Shown here one piece after another: positions 40,624 through 51,200 of a DNA stretch of 64,000 bases (position 1 is its first letter; each line of letters begins with the position of its first letter). The notes under the pieces are model-generated. The model saw nothing but the letters and a program-made list of their open reading frames with translations. It was not told the origin of the DNA and ran no database searches. Made by a program: the position numbers and the translations under genes. The stretch is from Euglena gracilis. Its lineage: Eukaryota > Euglenida > Euglenophyceae > Euglenales. Location: contig CP154957.1 of NCBI GenBank assembly GCA_039621445.1, positions 5,512,504-5,576,503 on the forward strand. Direction: 5' to 3'.

Positions 40624-41309
40624 TCCGACCAAACCAAAAAAAAAACAAAACCCCAGAAAATTCAAACACGGCCGAGGGACCATCCACTGAGGAAGACCCA
40701 CCAAGGCGAAGACCCCTGGAAGAGGACCCTGTGGAACCCCTAACAACAACAGACTCAACAAAACAACAGGACGCGCAAGGTGCGTCATCCTCAACGGGGA
40801 CACCCGTTGGACCTCCATCAAGGGGAGTGCACGCCCCGGAGCTTCAACAGGGGGAACCGAAAGGGGTGATGGACAGGGAATGGAAGAACGAGTACGAAAG
40901 TTGCCCAAGGTGGGGACCTGTGCTCAAGAACCTGAAGGAAACGGGGTTCAAAAACTGGCCTGACGGGTACTGATTCGAAAACGGCAGGCTGTACGAAAAC
41001 GGTCTCCTATGTGTACCAAGTGGGTTGACTGGAAACGTAATTCGGGAACATCACGAAACAGCCGGGCACCCAGGGTCAGCCCGACTGTGGGACCAGATGG
41101 GAAGGTGGTTTGCGTTTGCGGACCACCAGGATGCAAAAAAACTGACAGGCAAAATGATGACCATGTGTGAAACCTGCCAAGCAACAGAACCCAGCCACCT
41201 ACCATACAAGTGCCCCATTGAACCGACACCGATTCCTGCACACCTGATGGACAGTGTTGCCATCGACTTGTTCTCTCTACCTGAAACCACCTTTGAAGAG
41301 AAAAAAATA
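40533..41309 (+). CDS. Pol linker and integrase N-terminal zinc domain
   Basis: The third frame has a Pro/Thr/Asp-rich linker, then DGY, TGA at 40971-40973, and FENGRLYENGLLCVPSGL in phase. The zinc-binding region follows with REHHETAGHPG and CETCQATEPS (HHCC type), and the first catalytic Asp is in SVAIDLFSLP at about 41253-41282. An A7 run at about 41301-41307 shifts the rest of the core into the next frame. Confidence 0.85.
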
Positions 41310-42147
41310 CGACACGTTGGCGTTGTTTGTGGACAGGCTGAGTGGGTGGATGGTTGCAACCCCCCAACTGGCGAAGGGACTCACAGCAGAAAAGGTTGGA
41401 AAAGAAATGTTCAAACAGTGGGAAATTTTTGGGATACCCTCGGTGGTGAGCTCCGACCGGGGCTCCCACTTCACAGCCGGTTGGTGGAAAACACTGTGTG
41501 CTGCCCACGGGGTCCGTGTGGCGTACGGGCAGGCATACCACCACCAAGCCAACGGACGGGCTGAGGTAGCGGGTCAACAAGTCCTCCGAAAACTGGCAAA
41601 ACTGGCTGCTGAAAAAGGGGTACCCTGGGTTGAACTCTTACCGAACGCCTTGAGGGCCCTACACGACGTCCCAGGTGAAACGGGATTGTCACCGTACGAA
41701 ATTGTGTTTGGCAGGCACAGACCGTTGGCGGGATTGCCATACCAACCACAAAAGGAAGCGGAAAGGGCCACAGCGTTCTTGGAAAGGATGAAGGAACAAG
41801 ACCAGTGTGTGAGCCTGTTCCTGAACGAAAAACAGCGTGAACGGGCTGAAACGGTGAACCAAAAACGCAGAGAACCACCTGCTTTGGAAATTGGTTCCAA
41901 AGTCTGGTATCAACCCGAAAGACAACCTGGTACCGACAAACTCGAACCGAAGTGGAGAGGACCAGCGGTGGCGTTGGAACGGGTGGGACAGCACTCTTAT
42001 GTGGTTGAATTTCGACCTGGGAACCGACAACCTGCCCACCGTTTACAACTCAAACCCCACGGGGAGGACCTCTACAACACAACCCCTGTCCCCCTCTACT
42101 TTTGGTCGGGCAAGGCACAGGAGTTGGAGGTCGGACCTGACGAATGA
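41300..42147 (+). CDS. Retrotransposon integrase core and C-terminal domain
   Basis: The frame continues YDTLALFVDRLSGWMVATPQ and GIPSVVSSDRGSHFTAGWW, with the second Asp, then YHHQANGRAEV with the Glu exactly 35 residues after it (DD35E). GETGLSPYEIVFGRHRPLAG and the C-terminal KVWYQPERQPGTDKLEPKW with a GPAVALERV strand follow. This is a rve-type integrase that pastes cDNA into the genome. It ends at TGA 42145-42147 directly before an in-phase chromodomain. Confidence 0.92.
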
Positions 42148-42288
42148 GAGGTTGACAAAGTGCTGAACCACCGCAGAAAAGACGGACAACTTCAATTTTT
42201 GATTCAGTGGAAAAACTGGGACCCGTCTGACACTCAGTGGGAACCCCTGAACCACTTCTTCCTCCGAACTAACAAAGATGTTGTCTAA
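42148..42288 (+). CDS. Chromodomain at the integrase C-terminus
   Basis: In phase after TGA 42145-42147, with no ATG. It reads EVDKVLNHRRKDGQLQFLIQ then WKNWDPSDTQWEPLNHF and closes at TAA 42286-42288. The E-V-xx-I/V-L, Y/FLIxWK and TWEPxxH/N layout is a chromodomain. In chromoviruses this module binds modified histone H3 and steers integration into heterochromatin. One aromatic-cage position carries Phe where Tyr is usual. Confidence 0.85.
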   Translation, partial: EVDKVLNHRRKDGQLQFLIQWKNWDPSDTQWEPLNHFFLRTNKDVV

Positions 42289-42380
42289 TATTGCAAAGAA
42301 CGGGACCTGTCTGTGGATGTGAGAGAGCTGCTTTATGGGATGGAGTGACACATGTCGCATACCCCTGCACTCTCTCACAG

Positions 42381-42893
42381 ATGCCGCCACGTCGCCACCC
42401 CCAACGACCCCGTCGCCAACCACAACCCTACCACCCACACCAACCTCGACTAGCCCCCTTCACCATCCCCACCATACTACCCCCACCCCTACGTGCCCTT
42501 GAGGCTCAACTTCCTTCCCCCCTATGCCTCCGAACATCAACACCAACTCAAACGAGGCCACCCCCACCACCATACCGCCCCCCACCTCCATACCAACCCC
42601 CACGACAGCCCTCACCTCAACCTCATCACGAGCCCCCACACGCACCCCCACAGCGCAGCCCCAGCCCGAACCCCCCACAGCCGGAGCCACCAAGCCCTCC
42701 GCGGCGGCGGAGACGCTCAGTGTGCTCCAGCCCGGGCAGTTTCCGTGGGGTATCGCTGCCCCTGGACAGCCGCCCAGAAACACCGCCCGCGGTCCACGAC
42801 CCCCCTCACCGCAACTCAAGGGCCCCTCCAGCCCCGACACCCCTACCAAGAAGCAGTGGTGGGTGGAGGATTTGCTGGGCTTGTAAACGGTGA
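42381..42893 (+). CDS. Proline-rich open frame near the 3' end of the element
   Basis: ATG at 42381 opens a Pro/Arg/His/Gln-rich frame of about 170 codons after CTCTCACAG, which could be a splice acceptor. Low complexity alone keeps it open, and overlapping frames are open too. No domain. Confidence 0.25.
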   Translation: MPPRRHPQRPRRQPQPYHPHQPRLAPFTIPTILPPPLRALEAQLPSPLCLRTSTPTQTRPPPPPYRPPPPYQPPRQPSPQPHHEPPHAPPQRSPSPNPPQPEPPSPPRRRRRSVCSSPGSFRGVSLPLDSRPETPPAVHDPPHRNSRAPPAPTPLPRSSGGWRICWACKR

Positions 42894-44108
42894 CACCCCC
42901 CCCCGCAAGGCGCGGGTGCCCACCGGCCCCGCCAGTATGCTCAGAGCCTTGCGGTGGGACCCGAAAACATTTGACAAACCTGGAATGGACTTCACGACCG
43001 AACTTCCGAGCTGATTTACAACCCTGACCGAATTCTCAAGCTGCACACCCAAGTCCGACATGCACATGTCCACCGCTGACAAAACCTGCCTGACTCAAAA
43101 CGACAAAACGGGCATGTGCAGTCCCCCTGGCCAGCCCTCCTGAACCTGAACCGCTGGCCAGCCCAACTCGAACCAGCCCAACAGACCTGAACAAGACCCG
43201 ACCCGACCTGAATTCACTGACCTCAAGTGCCTCTCTTCTGCCAATCAATCCATTCTTCAAATATTCATCGTTGTTGTTGTGGGTTGGGACCCCCCCGAGG
43301 AGAACGAACCTTCCCCCCTGGACTTGGCCAGCCTACCTGTAAAATAAAAAAAACAAAGCACAGCCCCCAACCCCAACCGTAGCAGCCAGCCAAAACTGGG
43401 CAAACGGTGGAAGGGGAACCTGACGTTGACCCAAAAACGCAGACCTGGCCGACCCCGGGCCACAGGCCTGGGGGGGAGGGAGGGCGAGGACCCTCCACAG
43501 CACCTGACTTCGCACAAACCAACCTACCCCCTAGAAAAACAACAAAAATACAAAAAAAACATTGTCTTTGACCCAGCCTGATTTTTAACCGAAACCCAGC
43601 CTTCACCTGATTTTTAGAAAAATGCGTCCCCGGCCGGAGCCTGACCGCTTGGCCTGGGGGGGGGGGGGGCTGGAAGACCGCAGCTGGACCCACACCCCAC
43701 AGAACAGACACCAAGCCTAGACACCGAATTGGCTAACCGAACCGAAAACGGCTGTCTAGGACCCTGACCGTGACAAAACAACTCACCTGGCCTGAGAATA
43801 AGAATTTCCTGAACATTTTAACCGTGGCTGGCGCTTGGTTCACAACGGCGCCTGCCCCCCCCCCCAACGCCAAACAGCCCTAGGCGGGCTGGGAGGGGGG
43901 ACAACACACCAGACCCCGCACAGACCCAACTATCCAAAGGAGAACATTTGAACCAGCCCCGCGGCCAGAAAACGAACCTGAACGGCACAGCCTCCTGAGG
44001 GGAGGGGACCCTGAACCACAACGGTCCCCTCGCTCACCCCCTCCTCATAACGAGTGCACTCCGCACCCCTTCCTGTTGGAGTCGTGAAGAGTTGTAAACA
44101 ACTCCTTC
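42894..44108. other. 3' non-coding part of the retrotransposon
   Basis: 1.2 kb without motif-bearing frames. Base use is A/C-rich like the rest of the element. A G13 run lies at about 43657-43670. Confidence 0.5.
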
Positions 44109-44119
44109 GGGAAGGGGAG
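44109..44119 (+). promoter_or_regulatory. Polypurine tract
   Basis: GGGAAGGGGAG directly precedes the 3' LTR, as needed to prime plus-strand synthesis. Confidence 0.85.
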
Positions 44120-44623
44120 TGTGAGTCAGGGGTGCTGAGTGCCCAAAACAACATAACCTAGCCCAACCCAACCTGATGACTCTGCAGTTAGGATTAGGAA
44201 AATCTTATTAGGAATTATTATCAGCTGACTCCATCTGTCCCTGCACAGGGCTCTGTCTCTGTCACTCATTCTGTCAGTTGTTCAAGAATTATCTGGGATC
44301 AATTATCATCAATTGTTTGGACCAATCATTATCTTACCCTTGGTTTGGACTTCTGGACTTTGGTACTCTCTTCCTTTGTGGTTTGCTTGTATTGTGCTGT
44401 TGGATTTGTGGGATTTTTAAACTTTTGGCAAATACGAGGTGTGAAACTTTGAGCCAACCCACCTCATTTCACCCAAAACACCCTAAAAACAAAAGAAAAT
44501 GCAATTTTTAAAACAGGCCGCGAGGGGAATTGAAATCACCCTGGGCAGGGTAAAAGATCCTACGCAACGGGGTGCCGGCCCCGAGGGACTGGAAACTCCA
44601 GGGCAGGCACCACGGTTACAACA
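44120..44623 (+). repeat. 3' LTR
   Basis: 504 bp, TG...CA, with two differences from 31566-32069. It is followed by AGCT, the target-site duplicate. Confidence 0.97.
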
Positions 44624-45088
44624 AGCTCGCCGAGAACGTGAAAAGAAGCTTTTCGATGTTCCTCAGGATTTACTGTCCTCTGATAGTGAAAAAAGGAGGA
44701 GGGCGGCGGCACTCAAAAGGCAGGCATCCCCTGTGAGAGACGCATATTTGACAGGTAAATTTATTAAAAAAATAGGAAAAAATGGAAAAAATATTTTCAG
44801 AGGAGGGGGAAGGTGCCCTGGCAATTCGAGCCCGCCCATGGTCTTCGCCAAGCCGAGAAAGATTTGGTCCAGTTGCTGACAGGGTAAGTGAAAACGAAAT
44901 CGTTTTTGTAAAATTGCATCCTTTGTTTCAGACTGTTGCAGTGTACAACGGTACCACAGGACTCGCAACGACAGCAATTTCGGCATCTGTCCTCAGTCGT
45001 GAAATTCCCATTCAGGTGATAAATCCAAAGAAATTCTTTTACAACTAAAATTACAGGTTCCAGTTACATTGAAAAGGTGCCAGTTCCA
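44624..45088 (+). pseudogene. Alveolin copy 1: rest of exon 1, exons 2-3 and partial exon 4
   Basis: Same sequence and introns as 48216-48719, but exon 4 lacks 40 bp (the equivalent of 48658-48697). It stops at GTGCCAGTTCCA, where the sequence jumps to the flank that begins the second duplicate. It can make no alveolin: there is no promoter-linked start without the retrotransposon, the frame changes at the deletion, and the repeat domain is missing. Confidence 0.9.
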
Positions 45089-47076
45089 TGCCTTTGTGGG
45101 TGAGTTGGGTTGCGGGGGGGGGGGGTTGCGGTGGGGTTGCGGGGGGGGGGGGCAATGGGATCGGCAAGTCAAAATTTACCATGCAACAAGCAAATAAGAG
45201 AGCAATGGATGAGATTTCTCAAACCCATGCCGAACCAATTCAGTGGTGGTCAGCAAGGTGCGAACCTCGTATGGGGACACACCCCATGCGGCAGTGTGTG
45301 CAATGGCATCTCCACCAAGCACATGCTCAACACATGCAGTTGAGCAGGTGCTTGAAAACGAGTCATGGTTGGTTGCCAAACACGCAACGGGTTAGAGGCA
45401 GGAACTACAGTGGACTCGGGCAAATCAAAGTGCATTGGTCTGGTCTTCATCCTAAACCCCTAAAACCCTTTCGCATTTTCTTATTCAAATTGGGGGAAAA
45501 AGAGGGAAACCCTTCACAGGTTGGGTTGCGGGGGGGGGTGCGCGGGGGGGGGGTGTGGGGGAGACCCCCCTTTGGCATCTTTTTGCTCTTCCTTTATTGT
45601 GGCTCCATGTTCCAAAACCAAGTGCCTTTTTAAATTGTCAATGTTGGAGTTTGAAGGTTGGACTTCCTGAGCAAGCACAACGTGTATTTCACATGGGGGG
45701 TGTACGGGTCGCGGGCGGGGTCGCGGGGGGGTCGCGGGGGGAATGTGGCAGATTTGACGGGTCACGTGTGACCAATGTGACCTCATATACAACGTCACAT
45801 GTGACCTATTTTTAGAACTTTTGGATCCAAAAATAGATCCAATTAGGAACTTATCACACATTTTTTGGCAATTTTGATTCCTAATTCGGCTGCCAATTCC
45901 TAATTAGGTGCCATTTTTGGTTCCCACTGGGATGCGGAAACCCTCCATGTGTGGGTCGCGGGGGGGTCGGGGGGGGGGGCGGGGGGGGTCGCGGGGGGGG
46001 GGGGGTCGCGGGGGGTACACCCCCATGAAAAAATTGTTACCAAAACCTTGCAAAGGCTTCACTTTCACAAGCAGCTTTGGCGGTGCTTCATCCAAATTCT
46101 CATCTGCCCTCTTGGCAACTTCATCCTCAAACACTTTGCAAATTTTGCATTGCAGTCACCCAACGCTGCCACTGGGCTCAAAATGAACATGAACACCTCG
46201 ATTCTTCCTCCCACAAGGCTGGAAAGATGTTTGCAGAAGAAGTGAAACTTCAACCTCACTACAACTTCAACATCTGTTCAACATTTGTTCAATTTCAAAC
46301 CAGATTTGCCAAAAAGACAGGGTAGTTATCACACAATTCAGGTGCGATTTCAGGCGTATCATCTGCCCCCAAATACAATCAAGGGTTCTTTTTTCCCTTT
46401 CTTGAACCCACAACAAGGAGTTGGTTGGCACAAAAAAAGCACTGCACTGCCAAGGAAAGCACAGTTCTACGCATATCGGATTAAAAGACATAAACAAAAG
46501 GATGACCAGAAACGAGATAAAGCATCCACACTTACAAAAAGAAAAGCTGGTGAACCTTGCGTGTTCAATTGCCAAAACATGGCCACAAAAGCAGAGTGAC
46601 AGAATTCGCAAAGTGCGGGGGGAAAACCCTTGGACCTTGGGAATGATGATGTTCACGCAAAGTAGGAGGAATGAGGGAGGCACACCACTGGCGATCATTG
46701 CCACAAGGTTCATAATATCTGTGCAAATCTTCATTCTTCTTCACTTGCCTTTGGCAAAGCACAATTTCTTTGTAGGGTGCATCGGTCATGATGAAACCTG
46801 CATGGGAAAGGTTCAATCATGAGGATTGAACCCCATGCAGGTTTCATCATGAGGAGAAGTGTTGAAGATGTTCTAAAACTTCAACTTCACTTCACTTCAA
46901 CTTCAATCTCTGTTCTTCACCCAACTTCAATCTAGCCCAGGGTGGTGACATTGACATTCGTGAAAAGTGATCAGAAAGAAAAGTAAAAAATTGTGAAAGT
47001 TCGTGAAATTTCAGGGGCCGGAAATATCAGTCACCACCCTAATCCAGCCTTGCCTCCCAACCCGACTTGGACAAAT

Positions 47077-47137
<61 letters not shown>

Positions 47138-48219
47138 CTTACCTACACCTACACCTCCCTATTTTTAGCTTATCAAGCTGACCATGCCATTTTGGACAAA
47201 GCAATGTGGTGTTGTTTGCAGGTTCGGAAGCCATTCCAACATTCCAATGCAAGAGGCGCCGCAATTTGGCAGAGGGCAAAAGAGCCCCTTTTAGTGTACT
47301 GCCGATGCCCAAGCCATTGCATGTGGTTGACACTGAATTTGAAAACACACCTGTACCATTAGGGGTAGGGCTTAGCTTTGCTTGCCTTGCAGTGGAGTTG
47401 AGAGTTCCACCATTTTTGTGCAGTTTGGGGGGTCTTTAAGCTGCTTGGATGCAATCATCCAACCATTGGGGTAACGGAGCAATGGTGCGAAGGGCCATTA
47501 GACACAGTCGCAGGTGCTCGTTGGAATCCAGAGGAAACTCCCAATATTAGGACCTCGTGTGATTTAATCCACAATGCAAGCGATGCGAGTTGGTGGAGTG
47601 CTGGATGGTTAGGAGTATGTTCAAATACAGCAAGCGCGAGCTGTTTCACTCGATGGTTAGGAGTACGTACAAATACAGCAAGCGCGAGTAAGCGAGCGGA
47701 CGCTTGAGCAAAGCTCAAGGCTGGGGGTTTGGGGAGTGCAGGTTTATGTGTGATGGTCCAGAGGACCGGTGTGAAAGGCAGAGGAGGGGAAAAAGAGAGG
47801 GGGGAGTGTGAGGGCACCGGCGATAGGGTGAATTATCACGTGGATAAGAGCATACGGTCTGTGGCTCTTTCGGCCAGGCGCAGTTTGGCGGGCAACTCCC
47901 CGGGCGAGTGTGACAGATAGGTTCTCTGTCAGTTCCTGGAGCCGGCGTTGTTTGACAGTGCCGTCGAAAGCGTTTGTAGCCATGTGGAGAATGTCACGGA
48001 GGAGCTTGGCAGCGGCAGGGCCAGGACAACCCCACGGGTTGAAAGCCACACCGGAGCAGTCCCACTGATGCCGCGAACATCTGTCCTCTGCCTGGTTCCT
48101 TTTGTGCAGCTCAGAATATCGAGTTGGTGATCGGCCGGCTGAAGGCTAATTCGGAATCGACCACCTTCCATTGCCCATTTCGGCCAGCCAGAATGGCAAC
48201 CTTCGAAGAGCTCAAAGCT
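45089..48219. repeat. Segmental tandem duplication, downstream copy
   Basis: Counterpart of 28460-31565. It provides the 5' flank of the intact alveolin gene. The join at 45084-45089 shares TTCCA with both parents (28455-28459 and 48715-48719), a 5-bp microhomology. Confidence 0.9.
47081..47136. repeat. (TA)n microsatellite
   Basis: About 28 TA units. The same site in the other duplicate (30457-30482) has about 13. Confidence 0.95.
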
Positions 48220-51200
48220 CGCCGAGAACGTGAAAAGAAGCTTTTCGATGTTCCTCAGGATTTACTGTCCTCTGATAGTGAAAAAAGGAGGAGGGCGGCG
48301 GCACTCAAAAGGCAGGCATCCCCTGTGAGAGACGCATATTTGACAGGTAAATTTATTAAAAAAATAGGAAAAAATGGAAAAAATATTTTCAGAGGAGGGG
48401 GAAGGTGCCCTGGCAATTCGAGCCCGCCCATGGTCTTCGCCAAGCCGAGAAAGATTTGGTCCAGTTGCTGACAGGGTAAGTGAAAACGAAATCGTTTTTG
48501 TAAAATTGCATCCTTTGTTTCAGACTGTTGCAGTGTACAACGGTACCACAGGACTCGCAACGACAGCAATTTCGGCATCTGTCCTCAGTCGTGAAATTCC
48601 CATTCAGGTGATAAATCCAAAGAAATTCTTTTACAACTAAAATTACAGGTTCCAGTTGAGGTTCCTCGGGAGGTCCCCATCGACAGAGTGTTCAAGCACA
48701 TTGAAAAGGTGCCAGTTCCAGTGCGCCGAGAAAGGAAGATTCGAGTGCCTGTCACAAAGGTGTGTTCAACTGTGCAGCAAAGATGCTTGACTGAGACTTT
48801 TTGGTGCAGATTGTGAAGAAGCCAGTCACAAAGTACATTGAGGTTCCTGTGGAACATGTGATTGAGAAGGTTGTTGTGAAGAAGAAGAAGATTGTGGAAG
48901 TCCCTGTGGAGAGAATTATTGAAAAACCTGTCGAGAAGATCATTGAGGTGAAAGTCGAAAAGATCGTCGAGGTCCGCGATACTATTTTTGGAAAAAATCA
49001 CGAATATTCCTCAGGTTCCAGTGGAGAGAATTGTTCAAAAGACAGTGAACGTCCCCTATGAACAACTCGTTGAAAAGGTTGTCGAAGTCCCTGTCGACCG
49101 AATCATCAACAAGATCATTGAAAAGGTAAAATCTTTCTTTGGGAACTTGTTTTATTTGCATTTCTAACAAACTCAGGTTGTTGAGAAGGTCATTGAAGTT
49201 CCTGTGGAACAAGTTATCGAGAGAACAGTTGAGGTTGCTGTGGAAAAACTGCTGCGAAAAAACATCACCTGCCCAATTGAGCAAGTGAGCGAGCAGATCA
49301 TCACGATCCCCATCATCAAAATGGTGGAGAAGGTGATCCATGTGCCAGTTGAAAAGGTTGTGGAAAAGGAGGTGATAGTGCAGATTGAGAAGGTTGTGGA
49401 AAAGATTGTGGTATGTTTGACTGGCTGTTTCTGGCCTTTTGAAGATGTGTTGGTTGCACTTGGCAGGAATCAGAGCCCATCTACGTGGACAAGGTCATTG
49501 ATATCACTGCTGAACCTGTTGTGACGACAGAAACGCATGTGACTTATGAGACCATAACGGTATGCATCTCTAGGAGGATTTCTTGTCTTTCAACGCCACT
49601 TGTACAAATTCATCCAAATGAAGTCATTGAGGGCGTTGCCGTGCCCCCCCCCCCATGTCCCGACCCACCCCAATCAAGTCCTAATTCGCGAAAAATCAAG
49701 CCAAGCCATTACTCTGGGGGAAAAAATGCTTTTCTTGGAGGATCCCTCAGAATTTTTCCAGCTATCTGAAGAAGAATTTCATGCAAATGGAAGGGTTTGT
49801 GGGGGGGGTGACAAAGTTTTTGTCCCAAAAGTGCAAGACATTTTTGGCATTTTGGGATTTTTTTTTGAAATCAAATTCAAAAATTGATTTAAGACGATAT
49901 ATAAATAAAAATAAAAATAGAACAAACAAAAAAAACCAAAATGAAATTAAATCCTATTTCCAGGGCCTGACATGTCTGTCTTGAAAATCAGACTTGAAAT
50001 GTTCAAAACAGGCACCCGTTTATGTGAAGCGGTTTTATAGAACAGTTTTTAAGACAGGCGCCCGTTTACTTGGGATGCAGGCAGCTGGTGACTGATTCCA
50101 GTCTCAAAGAGTGTGTGAGGACCATACATCTCTTTAAGGACCCCAGGGGGGGGGTGCTGGGCTAGGGCTAGAAATTTGGGCTGGCTAGCCCGCCCCCCCC
50201 CCCCGGGGGGGGGGGGGGGCTGGGCCCCGGCTGGACCCGAACCGGGGCGAGCTGGACTGAAATCGGAAAAATGCCCAAAAATGACCTGCAGAACACAGTT
50301 TTGAAAAAATGATGCATCTGAAACCCCCCAAAAATGCCCCAAACGCCCCCCAAACCCCATTTTTGACCACTTTTGAACACAGTTTTTCAAAAAATTTCGG
50401 CGCTTCGCGCCGAAAAATTTTGGGCTGGACCCCCAAAAAAGGGGCTGGCTAGCTGGGCTGGCAGCACCCCCCCCCCCCCGGGGGGGGGCTGCTGCGGCTG
50501 GGCTGGGCCCAAATCGGGGCTGGCTGCAGCCGCCCCCCCCCCCGGGGGGGGTTCGCAAAACCTTAGAGAGATGTATGGTGAGGACTGGTGTCCCAGAGCT
50601 GAACAAGAGAAACCGGTCCTGGAAATTTTTCGAATTTCGAGGAAGAAGGCAAAAAATTTCAAAAGAAGGCGCAAAATCATGGCAAAACAGGCCAACTCTT
50701 GGGGGGAAAAGATGGTTTCTGGCATCAATGGAACATTGTTTATCCACCCAAAACTCAAAAAATAATGGGTTTGATTTTCAACCAGGACTGACGTTGGTTC
50801 GTTGCCCAGATGGCTCTTTGAATGTCAATGGAAAATATGTCCTTAATATGTGCTTAAAAATTCGGTACTTATCTGTTATCGTACGATGGACCCCCCCCTT
50901 TCGGTTATCGCACGACGCTTCCGGTGGCTTTATAGGGTCATTGGGAGGAATGGGGTTTGGGTTTGGAGCTGTCCTGGGGAAGTTTTAGCCTTTTTTCGAA
51001 TTGGGCCAAATTTGGGCAAATTGCCCTGTTTCTCTATGTTCAGGGTGGCAAATCCACTTCCGGGCCGAAGGGCCGGCGGGCTTTCTTCACCCCTGTTCAA
51101 CTGCCGTCTTTGGGTTCCCTTGTGGGTGCCAAGGTACGGCAGGTCCAAACCCTAACCCTGCCCCTTCAAATAACTCCATAAGCCACCCAAATGGCCGAGA

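Larger units (their letters stand above)
31566..44623 (+). mobile_element. Ty3/gypsy chromovirus with DNA methyltransferase ORF, 13,058 bp
   Basis: The element runs TG...CA with two 504-bp LTRs, a 4-bp AGCT duplication (31562-31565 and 44624-44627), a tRNA primer site directly after the 5' LTR and a polypurine tract directly before the 3' LTR. The coding order is coiled-coil ORF, Gag, adenine-MTase-like plus cytosine-5 MTase, protease, RT, RNase H, integrase, chromodomain. That order, with integrase after RNase H, defines Ty3/gypsy (Metaviridae), and the chromodomain places it among chromoviruses. At 13 kb it is about twice the usual 5-6 kb. The extra length comes from the coiled-coil ORF, the methyltransferase ORF and a 1.8 kb 3' region. 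Confidence 0.95.

Noticed and set aside
44499-44879. Open frame crossing from the 3' LTR into alveolin exon 1
   Set aside because: It is a fusion of LTR sequence with pseudogene exon 1 and runs into the intron, so it is a chance chimera.
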